The notes: generated by a model from the sequence alone, not told the origin. A DNA stretch of 64,000 nucleotides from an uncultured Bacteroidota bacterium (GCA_902525795.1 CABZIT010000003.1:1-64000), one strand, 5' to 3'; positions 37,841 to 48,831 are shown, counted from the first letter of the stretch. A program made the numbers and translations.

Positions 37841-38848
37841 GTGAACACAATTAGTGAAATAAAAAACGATGTTAAGTTAAAAAATTTTTCCCCAGTATAT
37901 TTATTAATGGGTGAAGAAGAGTTTTTTATTGACCAAATAACAGAATTGTTTGTGAATAATATTTTAACTAAAAACGAAAAGGAATTCAATTTAAATATTT
38001 TATACGGAAAGGATACAAATATTGATGCTGTTGTTTCAATTTGTAAAAAATATCCATTAATGTCTGATTATCAATTAGTAATAATTAAAGAAGCTCAGGA
38101 TTTAGGCAATACAATTGAAAATTTATCAAATTATTTGAAAAATCCCCTTTCCTCAACAATTTTGGTTATTAATTATAAGCATAAATTCATTGATAAAAGA
38201 AAATCGATTTTTAAACTTATTCAAAAATCGGGAAAAGTATTTGAATCTAAATTTCTATATGATAATCGGGTTCAAAAATGGATTTACGACAGATTTATAA
38301 ACAACAGTTTTACAATTGATCAAAAATCAGTATCTCTAATGAATGAACATTTGGGTAATAGGCTAAATAATATAAATAATGAGATTCTAAAATTATTGGA
38401 GATAAAAAAAGAATCAAAAACAATAACAATTAATGATATTCAAAAGTATATAGGTATTTCAAAAGACTTTAACAATTTTGAATTTAGAAAATCAATTGGA
38501 AGTTTGAATTTCAAAAAAGCATATTTAATTGCAGATTATTTTTCAAAAAACCCTAAATCAAATCCTTTGGTAGTAACCATAACCCTCTTATTTGATTATT
38601 TCTGTAAGCTTATGGTTTATCAAGTTAATTCTGATTTAAATCCCAAAACACTATCATCAAAAATTGGAATTAATCCCTTTTTTTTAAATGAGTTTGCTTC
38701 AGCAGGTAAAAATTATAGTATAAAAAAAATAGTCAAAGTAATTTCTGTAATTAGAGAGTTTGATATGTATTCAAAGGGGGTAAAAGTTAAGAAAGTTTCA
38801 CCAAAGCTTTTACAAGAGCTTATTGCAAGAATTGCCAGTATTCATTAA
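37841..38848 (+). CDS. holA: DNA polymerase III subunit delta
   Basis: NFSPVYLLMGEEEFFIDQITELFVNN, NNEILKL, ELIARIASIH; GTG start. Confidence 0.88.
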   Translation: MNTISEIKNDVKLKNFSPVYLLMGEEEFFIDQITELFVNNILTKNEKEFNLNILYGKDTNIDAVVSICKKYPLMSDYQLVIIKEAQDLGNTIENLSNYLKNPLSSTILVINYKHKFIDKRKSIFKLIQKSGKVFESKFLYDNRVQKWIYDRFINNSFTIDQKSVSLMNEHLGNRLNNINNEILKLLEIKKESKTITINDIQKYIGISKDFNNFEFRKSIGSLNFKKAYLIADYFSKNPKSNPLVVTITLLFDYFCKLMVYQVNSDLNPKTLSSKIGINPFFLNEFASAGKNYSIKKIVKVISVIREFDMYSKGVKVKKVSPKLLQELIARIASIH

Positions 38849-41241
38849 ATTGGAAAATCGGCAGGATTTGTATCGTTCATAACTTTATAAATAAAGTCAA
38901 AAATATCATCAACTGAAGGTTTGGAAAAGTAGTCCCCATCGGTTCCATATGCTGTTCTGTGATTTTTTCCTGTCAAGGAGTAGGGTTTGTTATCCAAATA
39001 CTCAAATACTTCTTGTTCATTTATTAGTTTATCAAGAATATATGCGCTTGCACTACCAGAATAATCTTCATCAATAATTAGTAATCTATTTGTTTTTTGA
39101 ATACTCTTTTTAATATCATGAGCTACGTCAAAAGGAATTAGTGATTGACAATCTATTACCTCACATGTAATTCCGTGTTGTTTAAGCTCGTTACATGCTT
39201 TTTCAACTAAATTTAAGGTTGAGCCGTAGGAAACAACAGTGATGTCATCTCCAAACATTATGGTCTCTGTTTTCCCAACAGGTGTATTAAACTCTCCTAA
39301 ATTAGTTGGTAATTTTTCTTTCATCCTATATCCGTTTAAACACTCAATCACTATTGCGGGTTGATCACCACTTAAAAGCGTGTTGTAAAAACCTGCAGCT
39401 TTTGTCATATTTCTAGGAACTAGTAAATAAACTCCTCTAATTAAATTTATAATACCACCCATAGGCGATCCAGCATGCCACATGCCCTCTAATCTATGTC
39501 CCCTTGTTCTGATTATTAATGGACACTTTTGTTTTCCTCTTGTTCTGTAATGAAGAGTTGCTAAATCATCACTTATAATTTGTAATGAGTATAATAAGTA
39601 ATCAAGGTATTGAATTTCCGCTATTGGTCTCAAACCTCTTAATGCTAATCCTATTCCTTGACCAATTATTGTTGCTTCCCTAATTCCAGTATCAAAAACT
39701 CTTATTTCACCATATTTTTTTTGTAAACCTTCTAATCCTTGATTTACTCCACCTATTTTACCAGAATCTTGACCAAATATCAACACATTTTTATATTTAG
39801 TTAAAATTTGGTCAAAATTATCTCTCAAAATTATCCTACCATCAACAACCTGCTGCTGTTCAGTTTCATATTTAGGTTCAATGTAATTGACATTTACAGG
39901 ATTCATTACTGATTCACTATACAAGTGAGAGCTGTAATCAATTTGATAATTTTTTCTAAGATTAACAATCCAATTATTTAGCTTTTTATAATTTTCAAAA
40001 TCAGTTTTAAGCAATTCTCTCTTAATTTGATATGCAGAATTAAATAAATCTTTTTTATGTGGATACTTAAGTTCCTTTAAATCATTTATTATATTAGAGT
40101 AGACTTCTTTATTTTTTGCATCATTTAGAATATTTTCTAATGACTTTATATCATCAATTGTTTTTTTTACTGATTCGAATTTAGCTTCATCACTAGCTGT
40201 TTTCACTTCATTTTTTGCATCAATTTCAAGTTGACTAATCTGCCTTTCATTAACAATTTTATTTGCTAAGATCCATTCACGAAATTTTGATAAGCAGTCA
40301 TATTTATTTTCCCATGCAAGTCTCTTTTCTGATTTATATCTTTCATGGGAGCCTGATGTTGAATGACCCAGAGGTTGTGTTAATTCTTTTACATGAATGA
40401 TAATAGGAATACCGGATTCTCTACAAATTTTTTCGGCTTTATCGTATGTCTTCATTAGCTCAACATAATCCCATCCCTTTACCGAAAAAATTTCGAAACC
40501 ATTACTTTTCTTATCTCTTTTAAAACCCTTAAGAACTTCAGAAATATTACCTTTTGTTGTCTGGTATTTAGAAGAAACAGAAATCCCGTAATTATCATCC
40601 CAAATACTTAATATAATAGGAATCTCCATTACCCCAGCAGCATTTACGGTTTCAAAAAATAACCCTTCACTAGTAGCTGCATCTCCAATAGTTCCCCATA
40701 CTATTTCATTACCATTATCAGAAAACTTTTCTGCACCAGGAATTTCCACATTTTTATATATTCTAGATGCTTGAGCTAATCCAAGTAATCTTGGCATTTG
40801 ACTTGCTGTAGGCGATAGATCTGCACTGGAATTATACTGATTTACTAAGTTTTTCCAATTATAATTAGAATCAAGACTATGAGTGGCAAATGAGCTCCCC
40901 ATTTGTCTTCCTGCACTCATTGGATCGTAGTCAATGTCTGTATGTGCATATAAACCTGCAAAAAATTGTTTAGGGGTAACTTCATCAAGAGAAAACATAA
41001 AGGTCTGATCTCTGTAATATCCAGATCTAAAATCACCTTTTTTAAAATACTTAGCCATTGCTAACTGAGGCAATTCTTTACCATCACCAAAAATACCAAA
41101 ACTTGCTTTTCCTGTTAAAACTTCTTTACGACCAATTATACTACATTCTCTACTTACATAAGCAAATTTATAATCTCTCAGAATCTCTTTTTTGAACTCG
41201 TCTACTGAAATATTTTTTTTGTATTTGGTTGAAATTATCAA
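38845..41241 (-). CDS. Fused alpha/beta 2-oxoacid (branched-chain) dehydrogenase E1
   Basis: N-half TPP-binding (GDAATSEGLFFETVNAAGVMEIPIILSIWDDNYGIS); C-half E1-beta (FGQDSGKIGGVNQGLEGLQKKYGEIRVFDTGIREATIIGQGIGLALRG). Confidence 0.92.
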   Translation of the reverse strand: MIISTKYKKNISVDEFKKEILRDYKFAYVSRECSIIGRKEVLTGKASFGIFGDGKELPQLAMAKYFKKGDFRSGYYRDQTFMFSLDEVTPKQFFAGLYAHTDIDYDPMSAGRQMGSSFATHSLDSNYNWKNLVNQYNSSADLSPTASQMPRLLGLAQASRIYKNVEIPGAEKFSDNGNEIVWGTIGDAATSEGLFFETVNAAGVMEIPIILSIWDDNYGISVSSKYQTTKGNISEVLKGFKRDKKSNGFEIFSVKGWDYVELMKTYDKAEKICRESGIPIIIHVKELTQPLGHSTSGSHERYKSEKRLAWENKYDCLSKFREWILANKIVNERQISQLEIDAKNEVKTASDEAKFESVKKTIDDIKSLENILNDAKNKEVYSNIINDLKELKYPHKKDLFNSAYQIKRELLKTDFENYKKLNNWIVNLRKNYQIDYSSHLYSESVMNPVNVNYIEPKYETEQQQVVDGRIILRDNFDQILTKYKNVLIFGQDSGKIGGVNQGLEGLQKKYGEIRVFDTGIREATIIGQGIGLALRGLRPIAEIQYLDYLLYSLQIISDDLATLHYRTRGKQKCPLIIRTRGHRLEGMWHAGSPMGGIINLIRGVYLLVPRNMTKAAGFYNTLLSGDQPAIVIECLNGYRMKEKLPTNLGEFNTPVGKTETIMFGDDITVVSYGSTLNLVEKACNELKQHGITCEVIDCQSLIPFDVAHDIKKSIQKTNRLLIIDEDYSGSASAYILDKLINEQEVFEYLDNKPYSLTGKNHRTAYGTDGDYFSKPSVDDIFDFIYKVMNDTNPADFPI

Positions 41242-41318
41242 ATCTTAATTGAAAAGAACAAATTTACTTAATAGTTACTGTTTTTGCAATATTATTAATT
41301 TGTCGACTACTATAAAAA

Positions 41319-42005
41319 CTAGAAATTAGGAGAGAAGTTTTCTTTGTTATGAAATGAATTTAAAATATTTAACACTTCATCAACGGAATCAGTCAAGTGA
41401 AACAAATCTAAATCTTTTTTACCAATATTATTATTTTTCTTTAATAAGACATCTTTAATCCAATCAAAAAGTCCTGACCAAAAATCAGATCCCACAAGTA
41501 TTATTGGAAATCTTTCAGATTTGTGTGTTTGAATTAACGTAATCGCTTCAAAAAATTCATCGAGTGTCCCGAATCCCCCAGGCATTACAACAAAACCCTG
41601 TGCATATTTAACAAACATAACTTTTCTGACAAAGAAATAGTCAAAATTAAGTTTCTTGTCACTATCAATGAATTTATTGTCTGTATGTTCAAAAGGAAGG
41701 TCAATACATAGTCCCACGGACTTACCTTTTTCGTTTTTTGCGCCTTTGTTAGCTGCTTCCATTATACCAAAACCACCTCCAGTAATAATGCCATAACCGT
41801 TCTTTACAATTTTTGATGAAATTTCTTCAGCAAGTTTATAATATTTGTCGCTTGGGTCAGTTCTAGCGGATCCAAAAATTGAAATACAAGGTCCTATAGC
41901 ACTCAGCTTCTCATATCCTTCAACAAATTCTCCCATAATTTTAAAAATTGACCAGGAATCATTTGTTTTAGTTTCATTCCATTTTTTATCGTAATTTTTA
42001 TCCAT
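41319..42005 (-). CDS. LOG-family (TIGR00730-type) Rossmann-fold protein
   Basis: CISIFGSARTDPSDKYYKLAEEI, GYGIITGGGFGIMEAANKGAK, VMPGGFGTLDEFFEAITLIQTHK. Confidence 0.92.
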   Translation of the reverse strand: MDKNYDKKWNETKTNDSWSIFKIMGEFVEGYEKLSAIGPCISIFGSARTDPSDKYYKLAEEISSKIVKNGYGIITGGGFGIMEAANKGAKNEKGKSVGLCIDLPFEHTDNKFIDSDKKLNFDYFFVRKVMFVKYAQGFVVMPGGFGTLDEFFEAITLIQTHKSERFPIILVGSDFWSGLFDWIKDVLLKKNNNIGKKDLDLFHLTDSVDEVLNILNSFHNKENFSPNF

Positions 42006-42009
42006 AACC

Positions 42010-44847
42010 TCATAAATTTAGTTCTTTTTTTAAGAAATTAGAGGTTAAATTATTTTTTAGTTTAATGAAATTGTCAATATATCCTTCAAATAATAAATTC
42101 CCTCCATTCTCTCCACCTTCTGGACCAAGATCTATCACATAGTCAGCTTTTTTAATAATATCAAGATTATGTTCTATTATTAATACCGTATTTCCTTTAT
42201 TTATTAAATAGTTAATAACTTCGAGTAAAACTCTAATATCCTCAAAGTGTAGTCCAGTTGTTGGTTCATCTAAGATATATAATGTATTTCCTGTATCTCT
42301 CTTGCTAAGCTCTGTCGCAAGCTTTATTCTTTGTGCCTCACCGCCAGATAGGTTTGTACTTTGTTGACCTAGGGTTAAATACCCAAGTCCAACATTTTCA
42401 ATTGTTTTTAATTTTCTGTGAATTTTAGGAACATGATTAAAAAAGTTGACAGCCTCTGTGATTTCCATTTCTAAAACATCGTTAATTGATTTTCCTTTAT
42501 ATTTTATTTCTAGAGTCTCACGATTGAATCTTTTTTTCATACAGCTTTCACATTCAACAGAAACATTTGGTAAAAAATTCATTTCTAATATTTTTAATCC
42601 TGCCCCTTTACATTCTTCACACCTTCCACCAGGAACATTAAAGCTGAATCTTCCTGGCTTGTATCCTCTGATCACTGATTCATTTAATTTAGAATACAAT
42701 GATCTTATTTCATCAAAAACTCCGGTATAAGTGGCAGGGTTACTCCTTGGGGTTCTTCCAATTGGTGATTGATTAATTGTTATAACTTTATCGATTGTTT
42801 CCCAACCAGATATTTTCTTAAAGGGTAAAAATTTTCTTTCTGTTTTGTAAACTAAATTATGAATTGAAGGAGAAATAGTCTCATTAATTAATGTAGATTT
42901 TCCACTTCCAGAAACACCGGTTATAACCGTCAAACAATTGAGTGGGAATTTTACAGAAATATCTTTTAAATTATTTCCATTACAACCATGAATTGATAGG
43001 AAATTACCATTTCCTTTTCTAGGATTTTTAGTTTTTTTTATTTCTAATTCGTGATTTAAATATTTTGCAGTTAACGATTTAGATTTTTTAAGATTTTTTA
43101 AATTTCCAGAAAAGATAATTTTGCCACCATTTTTTCCAGCACCTGGTCCAATATCAATAATATGATCAGACTGTATTATTATCTCTTTATCATGTTCAAC
43201 AACAATGACAGAATTTCCAATTTCCTTAAGTTTTTTTAAAGAGTTAATAAGTTTTTGATTGTCGCTTTGATGAAGTCCAATGCTAGGTTCATCTAAAATA
43301 TATAAAACTTCTGTAAGTTGTGATCCAATTTGTGATGCTAATCGAATTCTCTGACTCTCACCACCAGATAATGATTTAGATGTTCGGTTTAGTTTTAAGT
43401 AGCCTAAACCAACATTGTTTAGAAACGAGCATCGATCACTAATTTCTTTAATAATTTCTTTAGCAATAATTTTTTTTCTTGGCACTAAGCTTTTCTCAAT
43501 ATTTTTTATCCATTTATATAGGTCTTTAATTTCCATTTCAACTACATCATTAATATTTTTATTTCCTATTCTAAAGTATAATGACTCTTTTTTAAGTCTG
43601 GAACCTGAACAATCATTACATATATCTTCTTTTAAAAAATTATTTGCCCATCTCTTGAGCCTGACGGAATCATTGGAATTATATTGATCCTCAATATAAT
43701 TGCAAATTCCTTCAAAGCTAATTGAGTAATCAATATTTACACCTATAAAATTATTAGGTATGACGATTTTATCTTTCATCCCATATAAAATTGTATTAAG
43801 AGATTTAGTTGGGATATTTTTAATTGGATCATCCATTGAAAACTTAAGTTTTTTAGAAATTAAATTTATTTGTTTATAAACCCATGATTTTTTGTTTGAT
43901 ACTATTGAAATACCTCCATTATTGATTGATTTGTTTTTGTCTGGAATTATTTTATTAATATCAACTGATTTATTAAATCCAATCCCCTTGCATTTTTTAC
44001 ATGAACCCCTTGGAGAGTTAAAAGAAAAGTTATTTGGCTCAGGAACTTCATAGGAAATGCCTGAATCTTCACACATCAAGTTTAAACTAAAATATTTTGC
44101 TTCTTCATTTTCAATATCAATGATTAAAATTGATTTATTTCCATGGAATAAACATGTTTCTACGCTTGATTTAAGTCTTTTTGACTGATTTTTATCATTT
44201 AACAGATGAAGTTTGTCAATTACAATTTCAATATCATGATTTTTATATCTTTCTAAAGATGTGTTATTATTAATATCCATGATTTTTCCATCAATTCTAC
44301 ATTGTGTATATCCTTTTTTAATAGTTTGCTGAAAAAGTTCTTGATAATTTCCTTTTCTCGATTTTACTACAGGAGCTAATAATATTATTTTCTTCTGATC
44401 AAAGGTTTTTTTAATAAAATCAACTAATGACTCTAAATTGTAGCTAACCATTTTCTTATCAGTAATATAACTATAAGCATCAGAGCATCTTGAAAATAAT
44501 AAACGTAGAAAATCATATATCTCAGTTGTTGTTCCTACTGTAGATCTGGGTGATTTATTGACTGTTTTTTGTTCAATTGATATTACGGGTGATAAACCAG
44601 TAATTTTATCTACGTCAGGTCTATCCAATTTTGATAGGAATTGTCTAGCATAGGCTGAAAAAGTTTCAACATACCTACGCTGACCCTCAGCATAGATAGT
44701 ATCAAATGCTAAGGATGATTTTCCGCTCCCCGAAAGTCCTGTTATAACAACTAAATTATTTCTTGGAATGGTAACAGAAACATTTTTCAAGTTGTTTGAA
44801 TTAGCTGAATATATTGAGATAGTATCTTTGTTTTTCATTTTACTCAA
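42010..44847 (-). CDS. uvrA: Excinuclease ABC subunit A
   Basis: NNLVVITGLSGSGKSSLAFDTIYAEGQRRYVETFSAYARQFL, CKGIGF, SLSGGESQRIRLASQIGSQLTEVLYILDEPSIGLH, second ABC domain. Confidence 0.97.
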   Translation of the reverse strand: MSKMKNKDTISIYSANSNNLKNVSVTIPRNNLVVITGLSGSGKSSLAFDTIYAEGQRRYVETFSAYARQFLSKLDRPDVDKITGLSPVISIEQKTVNKSPRSTVGTTTEIYDFLRLLFSRCSDAYSYITDKKMVSYNLESLVDFIKKTFDQKKIILLAPVVKSRKGNYQELFQQTIKKGYTQCRIDGKIMDINNNTSLERYKNHDIEIVIDKLHLLNDKNQSKRLKSSVETCLFHGNKSILIIDIENEEAKYFSLNLMCEDSGISYEVPEPNNFSFNSPRGSCKKCKGIGFNKSVDINKIIPDKNKSINNGGISIVSNKKSWVYKQINLISKKLKFSMDDPIKNIPTKSLNTILYGMKDKIVIPNNFIGVNIDYSISFEGICNYIEDQYNSNDSVRLKRWANNFLKEDICNDCSGSRLKKESLYFRIGNKNINDVVEMEIKDLYKWIKNIEKSLVPRKKIIAKEIIKEISDRCSFLNNVGLGYLKLNRTSKSLSGGESQRIRLASQIGSQLTEVLYILDEPSIGLHQSDNQKLINSLKKLKEIGNSVIVVEHDKEIIIQSDHIIDIGPGAGKNGGKIIFSGNLKNLKKSKSLTAKYLNHELEIKKTKNPRKGNGNFLSIHGCNGNNLKDISVKFPLNCLTVITGVSGSGKSTLINETISPSIHNLVYKTERKFLPFKKISGWETIDKVITINQSPIGRTPRSNPATYTGVFDEIRSLYSKLNESVIRGYKPGRFSFNVPGGRCEECKGAGLKILEMNFLPNVSVECESCMKKRFNRETLEIKYKGKSINDVLEMEITEAVNFFNHVPKIHRKLKTIENVGLGYLTLGQQSTNLSGGEAQRIKLATELSKRDTGNTLYILDEPTTGLHFEDIRVLLEVINYLINKGNTVLIIEHNLDIIKKADYVIDLGPEGGENGGNLLFEGYIDNFIKLKNNLTSNFLKKELNL

Positions 44848-46562
44848 AATCCGATTGCATAATCATTGCCTCTGTTATCTGAACCACCCTCTAGGCATCC
44901 TTCTAATGCAAGAATTCCATCCACTCGACCATATGGAGTCACAATTTCCAAATCGTAACCATCATTTTCAAGATCAATTAATAGCATATCATTAAATTTA
45001 TTTTTTTCAATTTTTATCACATCAGGGAATAATTGATGATGAAATCTTGGTGAATTAACTGATTCTTCCATACCCATACTAAATTCATGTACATTCAAAA
45101 TAGTTTGAATTACAGACGTGATAATTGTTGATCCTCCAGGTGTACCTAGTGTCATGTAAAAATTATTATTTTTTTCTATGATTGTAGGACTCATCGAACT
45201 TAACATTCTTTTTTCGGCTTGTATACTATTAATCTCCCCGCCAATCAGACCGTAAATATTAGGATGCCCAGATTTAATTGCAAAATCATTCATTTGATTA
45301 TTTAAAAAAATACCTAACTCATCACAAAACAATTTGGATCCAAAAGAACTATTTAGTGTAGTAGTTGCAGAGACAGAATTACCAAAAGGATCAACAATTG
45401 AATAATGAGTGGTTTCTAAACTTTCCTTTATTTCTGTGTTAGTTGAGTAAATTTCATGAGGTGGTGTGGGTTTTTGAAAAGAAAACTGCTTCATTTTTTT
45501 ACTTAGGTAATTTTGGTTAGTAATTTTCTTGTAAGGAATATCATTAAAATCAGGATCTCCCATATATACTGCACGATCTGCGTAACTTCTTTTAAAAGAT
45601 TCGACTAAAAGTTTAATATAATCAGATGAATTATGTCCTAATTTTTTTAAATCATAGGGCTCAATCATTTTCATAATCTGGTTTATACATATCCCTCCAC
45701 TTGAGGGTGGAGGCATTGAAATAATTTTAAGATCATCATATTGAAACGTTATTGGAGTTCTCCAAATTGCTTTGTATTTTTCAAGGTCCTTTGCAGAAAT
45801 AATTGAACCTTTACTTTTTAAAAACTTGATAAGTTTTTTCGATGATTCACCTTTGTAAAACTCATCAGGTCCATTTTGCATGATTCTAATAAGTAAATTT
45901 GCTAGCTGTATATTTTTAATTGTATCACCTGCTTTATATTCCCTAGAATACATTGAATTTGTTGAGTTAATTTTTCTTATTTCGGGTAAGTATTTTTTAA
46001 ATCTTTCACTTTGTTTATTATTAATTTTATAGCCATTATTTGCTAATGCAATTACAGGTTTAAAAACTTCTTCAATGGGTAATGATCCAAATTTTTCATG
46101 TACTCTAAAAATTCCAGCAATTGTACCAGGAATGCCAATTGAAAGAGCACCATATGTGCTGGATTTTGGAATGATTTCATTTATCTCATTTAAAAACATT
46201 TTTTTCGTAGCTTTTATTGGTGCTTTTTCTCTGTAATCTAATGATCCAACTGAACCATCACTAAGTCTGTAAACCATAAAACCACCACCACCCAAATTTC
46301 CAGCAGACGGGTAAACTACTGCGAGAGCAAGTTCAGTTGCAATCATTGCATCAAATGCATTTCCACCCTTTTTCATCATCATTAATCCTATTTCACTTGC
46401 TTCTTTTCTTGCGCTGACTACCATAGCGTCTCTAGTATCACATTCTTTCACATTACTTGAGCATGAGTTCAATATTATGAAGCAAAAAAATATGTGAAAA
46501 TAAGATTTCATATCAAAGGATGAATTTACAAATTCAAATGTCATAACAGAATATAAAATCAA
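44844..46562 (-). CDS. ggt: Gamma-glutamyltransferase
   Basis: AMIATELALAVVYPSAGNLGGGGFMVYR, LETTHYSIVDPFGNSVSATTTLNSSFGS (Thr nucleophile motif), GTPGGSTIITSV. Confidence 0.93.
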   Translation of the reverse strand: MILYSVMTFEFVNSSFDMKSYFHIFFCFIILNSCSSNVKECDTRDAMVVSARKEASEIGLMMMKKGGNAFDAMIATELALAVVYPSAGNLGGGGFMVYRLSDGSVGSLDYREKAPIKATKKMFLNEINEIIPKSSTYGALSIGIPGTIAGIFRVHEKFGSLPIEEVFKPVIALANNGYKINNKQSERFKKYLPEIRKINSTNSMYSREYKAGDTIKNIQLANLLIRIMQNGPDEFYKGESSKKLIKFLKSKGSIISAKDLEKYKAIWRTPITFQYDDLKIISMPPPSSGGICINQIMKMIEPYDLKKLGHNSSDYIKLLVESFKRSYADRAVYMGDPDFNDIPYKKITNQNYLSKKMKQFSFQKPTPPHEIYSTNTEIKESLETTHYSIVDPFGNSVSATTTLNSSFGSKLFCDELGIFLNNQMNDFAIKSGHPNIYGLIGGEINSIQAEKRMLSSMSPTIIEKNNNFYMTLGTPGGSTIITSVIQTILNVHEFSMGMEESVNSPRFHHQLFPDVIKIEKNKFNDMLLIDLENDGYDLEIVTPYGRVDGILALEGCLEGGSDNRGNDYAIGF

Positions 46563-46563
46563 T

Positions 46564-46571
46564 TATATTTG
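46564..46571 (+). promoter_or_regulatory. Bacteroidota -7 box (TATATTTG) for glmM
   Basis: Matches TAnnTTTG, 14 nt before the glmM start. Confidence 0.5.
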
Positions 46572-46585
46572 CCAAAACAACTATA

Positions 46586-47959
46586 ATGCCATTAATAAAG
46601 TCCATTTCAGGTATTCGTGGTACAATCGGAGATATCGAAGGTGAAAATTTAACCAGTAAAGACATAGTAAAGTTTACATCTGCATTTGTTACAATTTTAG
46701 TAAAAAATAATAAAATTAAAAGCAGAAAAATTGTTGTGGGTAGAGATGCAAGAATTTCAGGGCCAATGGTTGAAAAAATTGTTATAGATACTTTAATCAA
46801 TTTAGGTTTAGATGTGATTTGCTTGGGTCTTTCAACAACACCTACAGTTGAAATTGCAGTAACAGAGGAAAAGGCTGATGGTGGTATTATTATAACTGCC
46901 AGTCATAACCCAATAAATTGGAATGCATTGAAGTTGTTAAATGAAAAGGGAGAATTTATTAATGAGAATGAAGGTAAAGAATTAATAAAAGTATCTGAAT
47001 CTCAGGAATTTATAAAAGTTCAAGAAAAAAATGGAAATATTTTTTTTAAAAATAATTATATAAGTATACATATTGATAAAATATTAGAACTTAACAGTAT
47101 TGATGTAGATTTAATTAAGAAAAAACGATTTAAAATAGTTGTTGATGCTGTTAATTCAACTGGAGGGATTGCAATTCCCATGCTTTTAGAAAAACTAAAT
47201 GTAGATTGTGTCAAGATTTTTTGTGATCCTACAGGTGAGTTTCCACATAATCCAGAACCTCTTCCAGAAAATATAACAGAACTTTCCAAATCTGTTGTTA
47301 AAAACAAAGCTGATTTAGGAATTATTACTGACCCTGATGTCGATAGACTGGCATTTGTATGTGAAGATGGGGTAGTATTTGGTGAAGAGTATACATTAGT
47401 AGCTTGTGCAGATTATTACTTGTCTTTGCACAAAGGGTCAACCGTAAGTAATTTGAGTTCATCTAGAGCACTTAGGGACGTAACAAAAACACACGATTGT
47501 GAGCACTTTTTTAGCGCTGTTGGCGAAGTAAATGTTGTAGAATTAATGAAAAGAAAGAACGCCGTCATTGGTGGTGAAGGGAATGGTGGAGTAATTTTAC
47601 CTGAACTTCACTATGGAAGAGACGCATTGGTAGGCATCGCACTTTTTTTAAGTCATTTAGCAAAACAAAATGTAAAAGTATCGAAATTAAGAAAATCTTA
47701 TCCAAATTATTTCATAAGTAAAAGAAAGATTATGATTGATGAAAATATTGATTTTGATCAATTGATAAAATCAATTTCAAATAGATACACAAATGAAATG
47801 ATTTCAAATATTGACGGCTTAAAAATTGATTTCAAGAATTCATGGGTTCAGCTTAGAAAAAGTAATACAGAACCCATAATTAGAGTCTATGCTGAAGCTA
47901 AAACAAAAGAAAAAGCTGAAGAATTATCAAAAAAATTTCTTGAAGAAATTAGAGGCTAG
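46586..47959 (+). CDS. glmM: Phosphoglucosamine mutase (phosphohexomutase)
   Basis: SISGIRGTIGDIEGENLTSKDIVKF, IITASHNPINWNALKLLN, ITDPDVDRLAFV, GGEGNGGVILPELHYGRDAL. Confidence 0.9.
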   Translation: MPLIKSISGIRGTIGDIEGENLTSKDIVKFTSAFVTILVKNNKIKSRKIVVGRDARISGPMVEKIVIDTLINLGLDVICLGLSTTPTVEIAVTEEKADGGIIITASHNPINWNALKLLNEKGEFINENEGKELIKVSESQEFIKVQEKNGNIFFKNNYISIHIDKILELNSIDVDLIKKKRFKIVVDAVNSTGGIAIPMLLEKLNVDCVKIFCDPTGEFPHNPEPLPENITELSKSVVKNKADLGIITDPDVDRLAFVCEDGVVFGEEYTLVACADYYLSLHKGSTVSNLSSSRALRDVTKTHDCEHFFSAVGEVNVVELMKRKNAVIGGEGNGGVILPELHYGRDALVGIALFLSHLAKQNVKVSKLRKSYPNYFISKRKIMIDENIDFDQLIKSISNRYTNEMISNIDGLKIDFKNSWVQLRKSNTEPIIRVYAEAKTKEKAEELSKKFLEEIRG

Positions 47960-48831
47960 TTGTCTTTTTTGTGCTTAAATCTTCTATGAGTCCAAGTATA
48001 AAATTCAGGTTTTCTATGGATTTGCTCCTCAACCATTTTGATAAAAATATCTGTTAATTTAAAATTTTCAAAGTTTTTTGGATCATACGTAATTTCCTTA
48101 AAAGTAGCCTCATAAAATCCTCTTTTAATTTTAATCACATCCATAAATAATATTGGCATATTGTATTTTTTTGCAATAATTTCTGCTCCTGTGTGAATTG
48201 GAACTGTAATATTTAAAAATTTATTCCAATACGATGCTTTTTTCTTACTTGGTGATTGATCAGAAGCAAAGCCATACAAATGTAATTTTTTCCCCTTTGA
48301 TTGCTTAGCAATTTTTCTGTAGGTTTCATTTGTTGTAATCAGTTCACAGTCGTATTTAGATCTAATTTTTTTTACCCATCTGTTTAAATATGGATTAGCG
48401 ATTTTTTTGTAAACTGCATAAATTTTAAATCTAGTAACTCTGTCCATGATAAAACACCATTCCCATGTACAGTAGTGACTACCCATAATAATAAGATTTT
48501 TTCCTGAATCATAAACTTTCTCTAGAACTTCTGGATTTGTAAAATGAAATCTTTTTTTTATTTCATCCTCATTAATATTCATTGACTTAAAGGATTCTAA
48601 AAAAACATCACTAAGATTTCTATAATATTTTTTTTCAATTAATTGAAGATCTTTTTTAGTTTTTTCTGGAAAAACTAATTTTAAATTATTTCTTACAACT
48701 TTCTTTCTATATCCAATAACATAATATAATACGTAATAAAAAAAATCAGAAACTAAATATAATTGTTTGAAGTTGAGTCTAGAAACAAACCAAATTAAGG
48801 GGTAAATAAATAGGAATACTAATAAATGCAT
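47956..48831 (-). CDS. Lysophospholipid/lipid A acyltransferase (LpxL/HtrB family)
   Basis: MGSHYCTWEWCF (HX4E-like), YGFASDQSPSKKKASYWNKFLNITVPIHTGAEIIAKKYNMPI, EFYTWTHRRFKHK. Confidence 0.88.
   Translation of the reverse strand: MHLLVFLFIYPLIWFVSRLNFKQLYLVSDFFYYVLYYVIGYRKKVVRNNLKLVFPEKTKKDLQLIEKKYYRNLSDVFLESFKSMNINEDEIKKRFHFTNPEVLEKVYDSGKNLIIMGSHYCTWEWCFIMDRVTRFKIYAVYKKIANPYLNRWVKKIRSKYDCELITTNETYRKIAKQSKGKKLHLYGFASDQSPSKKKASYWNKFLNITVPIHTGAEIIAKKYNMPILFMDVIKIKRGFYEATFKEITYDPKNFENFKLTDIFIKMVEEQIHRKPEFYTWTHRRFKHKKDN

Noticed and set aside
46534-46800. 88-aa minus-strand ORF overlapping the glmM start
   Set aside because: Antisense to conserved glmM N-terminus; hydrophobic composition follows from the complementary codons.
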